Shown piece after piece: positions 9,193 to 16,341 of a DNA stretch of 45,019 bases; positions within the stretch are counted from its first letter, which is position 1, and every line of letters starts with the position of its first letter. The notes below the pieces were generated by a model, which was not told the DNA's origin, made no database searches, and saw only the letters and a list, made by a program, of their open reading frames with translations. The DNA is from a virus, in IMG/VR virus record IMGVR_UViG_3300048687_000028, positions 1 to 45,019 of that record; one strand, given 5' to 3'. Made by a program: the position numbers and the translations under genes.

Positions 9193-9392
9193 TCCGCGCA
9201 GCCCTGATGGCTTTGCTGCTGTCGGGCTGCGCATCGATAGGCGGCGGCTGGTTCGGGCGCGGCGATGAGGTCATCACCCGTCCGCCGCCCTATTACGACC
9301 GGGCCGAGATTGACGCAATCAACGCGGAGGCGGAGTGCCGCCGCCTGGCGCGGACGACGCTGCAGGCACAACGCTGCGGAGTACGACGATGA
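9189..9392 (+). CDS. Small lipoprotein
   Basis: 67 aa, ATG within the fibre stop (ATGA). The first 14 residues, MIRAALMALLLSGC, form a short lipoprotein signal with lipobox LSGC, so Cys14 should become the lipidated N-terminus. The mature part is about 54 residues, includes RPPPYYDRAEIDAINAEAEC and has two further cysteines. A small outer-membrane lipoprotein next to a small membrane protein fits an outer spanin or another lysis accessory, but there is no clear Rz partner and the mature sequence is not strongly proline-rich. The longer upstream in-frame extension overlaps the fibre gene and is not credible. Confidence 0.75.
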   Translation: MIRAALMALLLSGCASIGGGWFGRGDEVITRPPPYYDRAEIDAINAEAECRRLARTTLQAQRCGVRR

Positions 9393-9565
9393 GCATTGGC
9401 CTGGTGTTCTGGATACTCATGCTGCTGTGGCTGGCGTTCGGCCTGTGGCGCGAATGGCCTGGCGTTGCCGCCGGGCAGTGGCACCCGCTCGGCGGCTCGC
9501 TGCTGCTGTTCATCCTGCTGCTATTGCTCGGCTGGCATTCGTTCGGGCCGCCGATCCGCGGTTAG
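9389..9565 (+). CDS. Two-helix small membrane protein (holin candidate)
   Basis: 58 aa, start overlaps the lipoprotein stop (ATGA). There are two hydrophobic helices: residues about 3-20 (IGLVFWILMLLWLAFGLW) and about 36-52 (GSLLLFILLLLLGWHSF), joined by a short loop REWPGVAAGQWHPL. Size and topology fit a class II-like holin or another inner-membrane lysis factor. The placement after a fibre gene and a lipoprotein gene supports that reading. The sequence alone does not prove a lysis role. It ends 4 bases into the convergent minus gene. Confidence 0.75.
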   Translation: MSIGLVFWILMLLWLAFGLWREWPGVAAGQWHPLGGSLLLFILLLLLGWHSFGPPIRG

Positions 9566-9744
9566 ACCCGCGTGCAGTCGTCGAGCAGCACGCGCGTCAC
9601 CGTGCCGGACTTGTCCAGCTTGACGTGAGCGATGTCGGGGCGCTTGTCGTTGATCGGCACCCGCGCCTCGACGATGCGGATGACCACCCCGTAGTGGTCG
9701 CCTTTCATCCACGCATCAGTGTAGGCGGGGATCTGGACGCGCAT
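9562..9744 (-). CDS. Small conserved-looking protein, unknown function
   Basis: 60 aa on the minus strand starting MRVQIPAYTDAWMKGDHYG. The sequence alternates beta-prone stretches (VVIRIVEARV, IAHVKLDKSG, VTRVLLDDC) and reads like a small SH3-like barrel. I recall similar short proteins (YTD-WM-GD-YG ... VKLDKSG ... V--DDC) in phage genomes but no assigned function. GGAG lies about 11 bases before the ATG. The gene overlaps the 3' end of the upstream minus gene by 29 bases and the convergent membrane-protein stop by 4. Confidence 0.65.
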   Translation of the reverse strand: MRVQIPAYTDAWMKGDHYGVVIRIVEARVPINDKRPDIAHVKLDKSGTVTRVLLDDCTRV

Positions 9745-9862
9745 CGTCGTCTTGCTCCGGCTGTGGCGGCTCGCCGCCAATGGTTGAGATCACACACAGG
9801 TTAATCAGGCACACCAGCAGGCCGAAGGTCAGGCCCCAGGAGATGGCGGCTAACGTCGTCAT
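9716..9862 (-). CDS. Single-pass small membrane protein (48 aa)
   Basis: Reading the minus strand from 9862 gives MTTLAAISWGLTFGLLVCLI followed by NLCVISTIGGEPPQPEQDDD and a short charged tail, ending with TGA at 9716. One strong transmembrane helix (about residues 5-27) is followed by an acidic soluble tail. GGGAG stands about 8 bases before the ATG. It is the first gene of a two-gene minus unit with 9562-9744 and diverges from 9928. Function unknown; antiholin, superinfection-exclusion or signalling peptides have this form. Confidence 0.6.
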   Translation of the reverse strand: MTTLAAISWGLTFGLLVCLINLCVISTIGGEPPQPEQDDDARPDPRLH

Positions 9863-9870
9863 GGCTCTAC

Positions 9871-9898
9871 TCCCATTGTGGTTCACTGGTCAATGGGA
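9871..9898. promoter_or_regulatory. Operator-like dyad between divergent genes
   Basis: TCCCATTG and CAATGGGA form a perfect 8-bp inverted repeat with a 12-bp spacer in the 65-bp gap between the minus membrane-protein gene and the plus gene at 9928. The left arm overlaps the ribosome site of the minus gene. A second small dyad (TAACG..CGTTA, containing CGTTAACG) lies at 9899-9917. The arrangement suits a repressor site controlling both directions, and the HTH protein at 10272 is a candidate binder. Confidence 0.5.
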
Positions 9899-9927
9899 TA
9901 ACGTCCATTCGTTAACGGAGGATTAAC

Positions 9928-10275
9928 ATGACCGAACGCGATCCGTACGGCGTGCAGCCGCACCAACCCGGCGCCAAGCTGGATGACGGCAAGTCGCCGG
10001 TGATGCGCGGCGCGATCCAGTATTTCCCGCGCGCGCTCACCGCGGTGGCCGACATCTCGCAATACGGCGCCAGCAAATACACCTGGAAGGGCTGGGAGGA
10101 CGTACCCGACGGCGTCAACCGCTACAGCGACGCGCTCGGTCGCCACCTGGTGCTCGAAGCGTGCGAAGGCCCGATCGACCCGGAGACAGGCATGCTGCAC
10201 GCCGCGCAAGTAGCCTGGAATGCGCTCGCCCGGCTCGAGCTGATGCTGCGCAGCGGCGAGGACGAGAAGGTATGA
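9928..10275 (+). CDS. dATP/dGTP diphosphohydrolase N-terminal-domain-like protein (DUF5664 type)
   Basis: 115 aa, GGAGG before the ATG. The pattern GAKLDDGKSPVM, then SQYGASKYTWKGWEDVPDG, then RYSDALGRHLV and DPETGMLHAAQVAWNALARL matches the all-helical family named for a putative dATP/dGTP diphosphohydrolase N-terminal domain. Family members are common in phages and may tune dNTP pools, but catalysis is poorly established. It leads a plus-strand island with two DNA-binding proteins, coupled by an ATGA overlap to the HTH gene. The opposing replication operon gives a plausible context for nucleotide-pool control. Confidence 0.75.
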   Translation: MTERDPYGVQPHQPGAKLDDGKSPVMRGAIQYFPRALTAVADISQYGASKYTWKGWEDVPDGVNRYSDALGRHLVLEACEGPIDPETGMLHAAQVAWNALARLELMLRSGEDEKV

Positions 10276-10472
10276 GCCACCGCATTCATCCCGATGTCAG
10301 GAAACTGCTTAACGAGATCAACGCTTATCGGGTCAAGCACGGCCTCGACAGGACAAAATTCGGGATCCTGGCGGCGAATGACGGCCACCTGTTGCCGCGG
10401 CTGGAAACCGGGCGCGAGCCGCGCCGGTCAACAGTCGAGAAGGTGCGGGCATTCATGAAGGGAGGGAAATAG
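10272..10472 (+). CDS. Small HTH protein (lambda-repressor-like)
   Basis: 66 aa. Residues 8-60 (LLNEINAYRVKHGLDRTKFG, then NDGHLLPRLETGREPRRSTVEKVRAF) fit a five-helix lambda-repressor-like DNA-binding fold of a type common in alphaproteobacteria. The ATG overlaps the previous stop (ATGA). It may act on the dyad at 9871-9898 or elsewhere. No dimerisation or cleavage domain is present, so it is not a CI-like repressor. Confidence 0.75.
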   Translation: MSHRIHPDVRKLLNEINAYRVKHGLDRTKFGILAANDGHLLPRLETGREPRRSTVEKVRAFMKGGK

Positions 10473-10475
10473 GCT

Positions 10476-10976
10476 ATGCAGCGCAACGGCGACATGGACT
10501 GGAGCAAGGATCGGATGGCGCGGCTGCGCGCGCTGCACCGCAACGACAAGCTATCGTTCGACGCGATCGCGGCCATGCTGTCGGAAGAGTTCGGGGTCGC
10601 GCTGACCAAGAACAGTTGCATCGGAAAGGCCCGCCGCATGGGACTGCCGGAGCGCAAGAACAGACACCGACGCAAGGTATTCCGCGGCGACAAGCGCCGC
10701 CGCCAGATCACCCTGGTGGCGCCCGCGCCAGCCTATGTCGAGCCCGAGGTGGTGCCGTGCGTGCTGCCGCGCTGGAAGGTCATAGCGGATGAGGCACCGG
10801 CCGAGCGCGGAAAGCTGACCCTGATGCAGCTCGACGGCAACAAGTGTCACTGGCCGAGCGGCGATCGCGTGCCTTACCTGTTCTGCGGTGCGCCGACCGC
10901 CGGCAAGACCTACTGCGCCTATCATACCGGGATCAGCTGCGGCCACATGATGACGCGCGCGAGGGTCCACGTATGA
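10476..10976 (+). CDS. GcrA-family transcription regulator
   Basis: 166 aa. The N-terminal part, MDWSKDRMARLRALHRNDKL then AIAAMLSEEFG.ALTKNSCIGKARRMGL, is the GcrA HTH domain. The C-terminal part, LMQLDGNKCHWPSGD ... YLFCGAPTAGKTYCAYH (about residues 116-150), matches the sigma70-binding end of GcrA. GcrA is an alphaproteobacterial cell-cycle regulator that works with RNA polymerase at promoters carrying GANTC, the CcrM methylation site. A phage copy could redirect host transcription or time late genes. Start 10476 follows GGAGGG; an ATG at 10494 would give the more typical GcrA N-terminus. No phage CcrM gene is seen. Confidence 0.85.
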   Translation: MQRNGDMDWSKDRMARLRALHRNDKLSFDAIAAMLSEEFGVALTKNSCIGKARRMGLPERKNRHRRKVFRGDKRRRQITLVAPAPAYVEPEVVPCVLPRWKVIADEAPAERGKLTLMQLDGNKCHWPSGDRVPYLFCGAPTAGKTYCAYHTGISCGHMMTRARVHV

Positions 10977-11251
10977 AACCGATGACGGACACCCCCCTCG
11001 TCAACCGCATGGTCGACGACCTCTATCGGCAGATCGAGCCGATCCTGCGTGACAAGGCTAAGGCGATCGTGCTGCTGACGCTGATCCGCGCGATCGCCAC
11101 CATGCTGGCGCGCTCGGACGACCACACCCGCGATAAGATCATCGAGGCGATCCCGATCACGCTGCGGGGGACATTGGCGCATTTTGACGAGCAGCATCCG
11201 CATGCCAACGGCGCAGCCACGCTTCGAACGCCTCCTGCGCGCCCATCTTGA
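10973..11251 (+). CDS. Helical hypothetical protein (92 aa)
   Basis: Starts with ATG overlapping the GcrA-like stop (ATGA). The sequence is mostly helical (TPLVNRMVDDLYRQIEPILR, then KAIVLLTLIRAIATMLARSD), with no known domain. The last 95 bases overlap, on the opposite strand, the 3' end of the helicase gene, and the C-terminal residues (ANGAATLRTPPARPS) look like low-constraint tail. Coupling to the GcrA-like gene suggests co-function. Confidence 0.65.
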   Translation: MKPMTDTPLVNRMVDDLYRQIEPILRDKAKAIVLLTLIRAIATMLARSDDHTRDKIIEAIPITLRGTLAHFDEQHPHANGAATLRTPPARPS

Positions 11252-12590
11252 AGTGGACGCGGTCGAGCTTCAGCTCGTCGACCGTACCGGACGCCACGCA
11301 CACGCGCACCACCACTGGGCGCTGCTGGCCCGGGCGCGCCAGGCGCGCGATGGTCTGCTCCCACATTTCCGGCGACCAGGTCGGGCAAATCCAGGCCATA
11401 TCTGCACCGCCATGCTGCAGATTGAGGCCATGGCCGCCTGAGGCGGGGTGCAACCCCATGAAGCGCAGCCGCCCCGCGTTCCAATCCTCAATTGTGCTCG
11501 CCGCCTGCTTGTCAGTGACGCCGGCGCCGAGGTAGCGCAGCTGCTCGCCGGTGGCGGCGTGCACCTCATGCTCGAGCATCGCCAGGTCGGCGCGGTACTC
11601 ATAAACGACCAAGGTCGGCTCGCTCGCCTCGGCGATGAGATCCTTGAGCCAATCGCGCTTGGCGCTGTGCACGTCGTTGACGTCGTGGCTGCCGCCGGCA
11701 CCATAGACGAAGCCGTTGGCCATCTGGGCCAACTTGCCGGTGGCGACCGCCGCGCTTGAGGCGATCACGTCGTCGTCCTCCAGCTCGGTCATCAGCCGCG
11801 TCTGCATCTCACGGTACTGCAGCCGCGCCTTGGCCGGTAACTCGACCTTGTCGAGCACCACGGTCGGTGTGACGATCGGCATCTCGCCTTCGGCCACCGT
11901 GACAGTGAGCGGCGCCAACTCGGTGTTCAGCTTCTCCTCGGCGCCAGGCAGCGGCCGCCACTCGTAGCCGTATTGATCGGTCGGATAAAAATGCTCCTTG
12001 CGCCACTGCCAGTATGAACGGCCCCACAGCTTACCGCGGGTCACCACCCTGGCCGGCATGAACAGGTCGAGCGGGCCGCTCGGCCGCAAGGTGCCGCTCA
12101 GACCCCAGATCATGCGCCAGTGGTGGGCGTATTTAGCCAGCGCCTTGGCGCGCTCGCCGGTCGGGTTGCGCAGGCGGCTCGCCTCGTCGATCACCAGCAG
12201 GTCGTAGAGCGCATGGTCGGTATGATAGGCGGTGAGCGCCTCCATCAGCCATTGCACCACATCGAGCCCGATGATGGTCAGGTCGTAGTCGATGGCGTTC
12301 TTTAGCGCCGCCAACCGCTTCTCAGGCGAGCCGTCGAGCACCTGGTAGGTCAGGCCGGCGGTGTGCGCCCATTCGCGCAGCTCGTCCGGCCAGACTACCC
12401 TGGCGACCCGCTTGGGCGCGATCACCAGCGCGTGGCGGATCTCGCCCTGGTCGAGCAGGTCGACGATCGCAGTGAGCGCGGCGATGGTCTTGCCGCCGCC
12501 TGGGCGCAGCACGCACATCGCCTCGTTCTGCTCATAGAGGTGGGTGGCGATACGCTGCTGGTAAGGCCGCAAATCGGATAGCTGTCTCAT
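11157..12590 (-). CDS. SNF2-like superfamily II helicase
   Basis: 477 aa. It begins LRPYQQRIATHLYEQNEAMC, with Walker A RPGGGKT at about residues 29-35, motif Ia VIAPKRV, Walker B VIDEAS at 133-138, motif III GLSGT, and a C-terminal motif VI of the form QTIARLARPGQ. This is the compact phage SNF2-type helicase that travels with phage PolA, VRR-NUC and DUF2800 genes. It is probably used to remodel DNA during replication or recombination. It is the last gene of the minus operon. Its ATG overlaps the stop of the 55-aa gene, and its 3' end overlaps a plus gene by 95 bp. Confidence 0.9.
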   Translation of the reverse strand: MRQLSDLRPYQQRIATHLYEQNEAMCVLRPGGGKTIAALTAIVDLLDQGEIRHALVIAPKRVARVVWPDELREWAHTAGLTYQVLDGSPEKRLAALKNAIDYDLTIIGLDVVQWLMEALTAYHTDHALYDLLVIDEASRLRNPTGERAKALAKYAHHWRMIWGLSGTLRPSGPLDLFMPARVVTRGKLWGRSYWQWRKEHFYPTDQYGYEWRPLPGAEEKLNTELAPLTVTVAEGEMPIVTPTVVLDKVELPAKARLQYREMQTRLMTELEDDDVIASSAAVATGKLAQMANGFVYGAGGSHDVNDVHSAKRDWLKDLIAEASEPTLVVYEYRADLAMLEHEVHAATGEQLRYLGAGVTDKQAASTIEDWNAGRLRFMGLHPASGGHGLNLQHGGADMAWICPTWSPEMWEQTIARLARPGQQRPVVVRVCVASGTVDELKLDRVHFKMGAQEAFEAWLRRWHADAARQNAPMSPAA

Positions 12591-12754
12591 CCGACGTTCA
12601 CCACCCTGATAAAGCGCTTGGTGCTGTCGGCATCTTCGTGTGTTGCCGCTTCAAAACAGAGCGCCAGTTTCTCGGTGTAGTCCGCTATCACCGCCAGCGA
12701 ATTATCGATGCTCTCCAGCAAATCCAGCAGCTTTTCTGTTTGTTCATTGGTCAT
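12587..12754 (-). CDS. Small acidic helical protein (55 aa)
   Basis: Minus-strand frame starting MTNEQTEKLLDLLESIDNSL, ending TKRFIRVVNVG. A very good ribosome site, AGGAGGGTGGC, precedes the ATG. The start overlaps the upstream stop (ATGA) and its own stop overlaps the helicase ATG (ATGA), which strongly supports a real coupled gene. The N-terminal half is a leucine-rich amphipathic helix that may form a coiled coil. Function unknown. Confidence 0.7.
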   Translation of the reverse strand: MTNEQTEKLLDLLESIDNSLAVIADYTEKLALCFEAATHEDADSTKRFIRVVNVG

Positions 12755-13944
12755 GCCACCCTCCTCTGGATGCGCTCGCGCAGCAGCTCGCCGCTTTGCG
12801 GCATCGTGTACCCCTCGTGCACCTGACCATCGATCATGCCGCGGTTCAGCTCACTCAGCTCGGCGTGATGCAGCCCCGGAACCGTGACCACGATGCGATA
12901 GCCATTCCAGGCGAAGTCGCGCATGCCGCGGAAGTGCATCTTCACCGCGCGTCCGTCCGCGCGCACATGCGGCCGCACGATATGGAAGATGCGCTTGCGC
13001 CGGCCGTTCTCGTTCACCACCAACTCGCGATCCTTGAAGAAATACGGCGTGCGCTTGATGTTGACGGTAAACGCCGCGGTCAGATCGGCGCGATTGACGC
13101 TGACCCGGACCATCGAATTTTGCGCCAGCTCGACCAGCACCGTCGCCTGCGCGAACAGCCGCTGCGCCATTTCCTCGGCCTCAATCCGATGCTCGCCAGC
13201 CCAGCCGCGCAGGAATGCCCCACCTTTCGCCCATACCGGGCGCTCGAATGTCGTGCGCCGACCGCGGTCGATGCCGCGCTTGTGGCGGATCGTCACCGTC
13301 TCGCTGGTCAGCGTGCGCAACAGCCGCACGCTGCCGTCGCGCTCGACCGCCACCGCCAGCTCGGACGGCGCAGCCTTAAACCCTTTCTCCTCCGGTCGAT
13401 CCCAGTAAGCCGTCAGCACGTAGACCGCGCCGTCAGTCACCGGCTCGATCGCGACTGGGCCGCGTCCGTGCTTATACTTGCGAAAATAAAAGAAGCGCGG
13501 CCACAGACTATGCTTCTTCGAACTGACCTCGGCCTCCGAGCGTCGCGCCTTGTCGCCGTAGAACACCGCGCCGAAATCGGGCAGCACCGTGCGAAACCAC
13601 GACGACACCCCAAGACCGATCAGTGGATAATCACTGTCATCCAGCAACCCGCGCGGCATCAGCAACGCGCCGACGCGCGAGTAGAGCCCAAAGGCGTCGG
13701 GATCACTGCGCCGCATGCGCTTGATGCAAGTGAAATAATAATCAAGCTGGTCGAGGATCGCCTCGCGAAAGTAGAACTCGCCGCTGTCGACGTCGTACTG
13801 GCCCGCGGCCGGCGCAATCGGCGCCAGCGGAAACGGCGAACGCTCGATCGGCTGCGGCAGTCGCTCGATGAACGGAGGAGGCGGCGGACGCCACCACAGC
13901 ACGACGCGATGATAGATCGACTGCACATGCTCGATCAGGGTCAT
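12751..13944 (-). CDS. Replication-operon protein of unknown function (397 aa)
   Basis: It lies between DNA polymerase and the 55-aa gene with ATGA overlaps at both ends, so it belongs to the replication operon. There is a helical N-terminus with PPPPP, then GLYSRVGALLMPRGLLDDSD and GLGVSSWFRTVLPDFGAVFYG, then a basic mid-part (RIEAEEMAQRLFAQATVLVE, ENGRRKRIFHIVRPHVRADGRA). It has no recognised nuclease, ATPase or polymerase motif. The rich aromatic and arginine content would fit a nucleic-acid-binding protein. I do not recognise the family. Confidence 0.8.
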   Translation of the reverse strand: MTLIEHVQSIYHRVVLWWRPPPPPFIERLPQPIERSPFPLAPIAPAAGQYDVDSGEFYFREAILDQLDYYFTCIKRMRRSDPDAFGLYSRVGALLMPRGLLDDSDYPLIGLGVSSWFRTVLPDFGAVFYGDKARRSEAEVSSKKHSLWPRFFYFRKYKHGRGPVAIEPVTDGAVYVLTAYWDRPEEKGFKAAPSELAVAVERDGSVRLLRTLTSETVTIRHKRGIDRGRRTTFERPVWAKGGAFLRGWAGEHRIEAEEMAQRLFAQATVLVELAQNSMVRVSVNRADLTAAFTVNIKRTPYFFKDRELVVNENGRRKRIFHIVRPHVRADGRAVKMHFRGMRDFAWNGYRIVVTVPGLHHAELSELNRGMIDGQVHEGYTMPQSGELLRERIQRRVA

Positions 13945-16139
13945 AGCCCGTGGCTCCCGTCGTGCTTGGTGTAGTAATAGGCCTGCGTCTCCTCGCTCAT
14001 CAGCGGCAAGCCTTCGCTCCAGTCAAACCCCTCGCGCATGATCGCGCGCAAGCCATCCGCAACGCCGTCGGCGTTCTCGCGATCGCACTCCACCAGCACC
14101 TCGTCGTGAGTGTGCAGGCGCACGCGCACGCCGAGCCGCTCCAGCTTGACCAACGTGCCGCGCAGCACGTCAGCGGCGACCGCCTGCACGGCGTTCTCGC
14201 ACAGCAGGCCGTGCCACAGCTTGATGCGACCATAGCCGCGGGTGAAGCGCAGCGCGCGGCTCTGCCCGATCACCTCGCCGTCGTCGTCGTAATCGTCGAC
14301 CACCTCGGCGTAGAGCGCGCGATAGGTGAGCAGCCGGCCAGAGGGCAGCACGCAGAACAGCGAGCCGCCGAGGTAGTCGTTGCGATAGACGTAGAACAAC
14401 CGCCCGACGCGATGCGCCGTGCCGGGCAAGCGCATGCACTCCTCGACCGCGTGCGACAGCTCACCCCAAAAATTAACGCACCACGGATTGGCATCGCGCC
14501 ACAGCTTGACCGTGATGCGCGCCTCGGCGTCGGAGACGTGCAAGCCATAGCCGGCGCCCATCGCCTGCAGCGAGCCGACGCCGCCACCAAAGCCGAGCGC
14601 CAATTCGGCCACCTTGCCGCGCTGGCGGATCGGCTTGGTGACCTGCTCGATCGGCAGATGCGACAGCACCGCCGCGGTGCGGGTGTAGAGGTCGGGCAGC
14701 TTCGGGTTGGCGTCGACGGCGTGGAAGATCTCTAGGCGCGCCAGTGCGCCAGGGTCGTTACCGGCGAGCCAGGGCAGCACGCGCGCCTCGATGTTGCTCC
14801 AGTCGCTCCAGACGAACACGTTGTCGCCGGACGGCACGAAGGTCGGACGGATCAGCAGCGAAAGCTGACGCGCCACCGGGGTGGCGTGCGGCCCGCAGAG
14901 GGCATCGTAATTGCAGCCTGCCGTGATGGTGTCGATCGTACCGGCCTCGTCGGGGAGCGTATCGCGCGCCAGGTTGTGCACCTGGACGCCGCGGCTCGAG
15001 GCGCGCCCGGTTTGCGATGCACCATTGAAGACGTATTGGCCGAACAACACCCCGTCGACGTGGCTGGCGAGCATTTTGGCGAACTTGGCCGGGGTCTTAC
15101 TGCCGCCATACAGGCGCAGCTGCAGCACGCGCAAGACGTCAGCTAAATTCGTACAATTAGCGGCTCCGATTTCCGGTTCTATTTGTACGGTTGAACAAAA
15201 CGCGATCAGCCGCTCGACCCGACCACGGGTCAGCGCATGCTTGGGCGGCCGGGTCACATTGCCGTGATCGTCGACCTCCTCGGCGCGCTTGGTGAGGATC
15301 TCGCGCCCCTCCACCGGCAGCCGGGCGAGCAGCCAGGCGGTCAGCCGGGCGACCATGTCGACGGTCATCTTGGGGTCGCCGGTGATCGCACGCAGCTCGG
15401 TCTTTGACCTGTCCTTGTCCTCGGCGGCGAGCGCGGCGGCGCGCTCGACCAGGCGCAGATCGATCGCGGCGCCGCGATCGTTGATCGCCTCCATCGCCCA
15501 GTATTCGCGCCACTCCGCCAGGGTCAGCTGACGGGTCTGCAGGAACACGGCGCGCAGCGCCTCGATGTCCTGGGCGGCGTACTGCAGGAAGGCGGCCCAA
15601 CCCTCCGGGAAGCCTTGCGGCGTCGCCGTGCTGCCGGGCAGGCAGAACGTCTTGATCAGCTCGCGCCCGGCCTTGTCCTTGCGCTGCGGGCCGGCCTTGG
15701 CCGCAGCGGCCAGGTCGGCCGGCAGGCCGGAGGCCGCCGCCTGCGCCATCACGTCGATGATGTGCTCGGGTTTCATCAGGGGAAAACCGAGCGTGGCGAA
15801 GTTCCAGATGGCGCGATCGAAGCCGGCGTTCCAGGCGGCGTAGATCCCGGTCCCGTTCATCACCTTGGCGTGAAAGGCGAGCAGGCCGGTCGGCAAGTCG
15901 ACCAGGTCGAGCGGCCGGGAAAAGTCACGCACGGCGACGGTGCGCACCGGGGCGCTGCCGATCGCATAGGTGAGGATGATGGCGTCCGCCTCGGTCGCGT
16001 AGCGCACGGCGCCGGCCTGCTTGATGTCGACCGGGCTGCGCGTCTCGAAGTCGATAAAGCAGATGTCGGCGAGCGCGAAGGTCGGGCCGTTGGCACGTTC
16101 GGACGCATGTGCGAAACGCATTTTAGTGCGGACGTTCAT
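13941..16139 (-). CDS. Family A DNA polymerase with 3'-5' exonuclease
   Basis: 732 aa from the ATG at 16139, chosen because it overlaps the preceding stop (ATGA); an in-frame extension upstream is out of character. Exonuclease motifs: FIDFETRS with Asp30 and Glu32, WNAGFDRAIW at 103-112, and YAAQD ending at Asp191. Polymerase motifs: A SDWSNIEAR (Asp446), B RQRGKVAELALGFGG (505-519), C THDEVLVE (HDE at 678-680). There is no 5' nuclease domain. This is the replicative phage PolA and the core of the minus operon. Motif A has Trp where Tyr is usual (DYS), as in some phage enzymes. Confidence 0.95.
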   Translation of the reverse strand: MNVRTKMRFAHASERANGPTFALADICFIDFETRSPVDIKQAGAVRYATEADAIILTYAIGSAPVRTVAVRDFSRPLDLVDLPTGLLAFHAKVMNGTGIYAAWNAGFDRAIWNFATLGFPLMKPEHIIDVMAQAAASGLPADLAAAAKAGPQRKDKAGRELIKTFCLPGSTATPQGFPEGWAAFLQYAAQDIEALRAVFLQTRQLTLAEWREYWAMEAINDRGAAIDLRLVERAAALAAEDKDRSKTELRAITGDPKMTVDMVARLTAWLLARLPVEGREILTKRAEEVDDHGNVTRPPKHALTRGRVERLIAFCSTVQIEPEIGAANCTNLADVLRVLQLRLYGGSKTPAKFAKMLASHVDGVLFGQYVFNGASQTGRASSRGVQVHNLARDTLPDEAGTIDTITAGCNYDALCGPHATPVARQLSLLIRPTFVPSGDNVFVWSDWSNIEARVLPWLAGNDPGALARLEIFHAVDANPKLPDLYTRTAAVLSHLPIEQVTKPIRQRGKVAELALGFGGGVGSLQAMGAGYGLHVSDAEARITVKLWRDANPWCVNFWGELSHAVEECMRLPGTAHRVGRLFYVYRNDYLGGSLFCVLPSGRLLTYRALYAEVVDDYDDDGEVIGQSRALRFTRGYGRIKLWHGLLCENAVQAVAADVLRGTLVKLERLGVRVRLHTHDEVLVECDRENADGVADGLRAIMREGFDWSEGLPLMSEETQAYYYTKHDGSHGL

Positions 16140-16327
16140 GGCTCGTTCTCGCGCTCGATCACTGCTTTCACTGCCGTGATCGCCTCGGCGACGCGACCAG
16201 GATTGACGCCGTAGACCCCCGCCATGTCGTGCTGGGTGATCCCGCGCACGATGCAGTAGTAGGCGCAGGTCAGCTTCTCTTTCGGCGTCAGCTTCGCCTT
16301 GGGAACAAACCCGCGCGCTTGTGCCAT
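16136..16327 (-). CDS. Small HTH DNA-binding protein (63 aa)
   Basis: Starts MAQARGFVPKAKLTPKEKLT, followed by CAYYCIVRGITQHDMAGVYG and VNPGRVAEAITAVKAVIE. The second half is a plausible helix-turn-helix of the Trp-repressor/resolvase kind. The ribosome site GGAGGGG stands 3-4 bases from the ATG, and the stop overlaps the polymerase ATG. Directly upstream lies an array of TCCGCA half-sites (16342-16381), so autoregulation of the polymerase end of the operon is a reasonable inference. Confidence 0.75.
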   Translation of the reverse strand: MAQARGFVPKAKLTPKEKLTCAYYCIVRGITQHDMAGVYGVNPGRVAEAITAVKAVIERENEP

Positions 16328-16341
16328 GGGCCCCTCCAATC

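Noticed and set aside
9928-10275. Z-genome (diaminopurine) phage idea from the nucleotide hydrolase plus PolA
   Set aside because: No PurZ-like synthetase was seen in the genome, and this hydrolase-like family is widespread in phages with normal bases.
12640-13974. 444-aa plus-strand open frame antisense to the replication operon
   Set aside because: It is the mirror of the 397-aa gene in a GC-rich genome: Arg/His/Ala-rich composition, no ribosome site, and the minus frame is coupled to its neighbours by ATGA overlaps.
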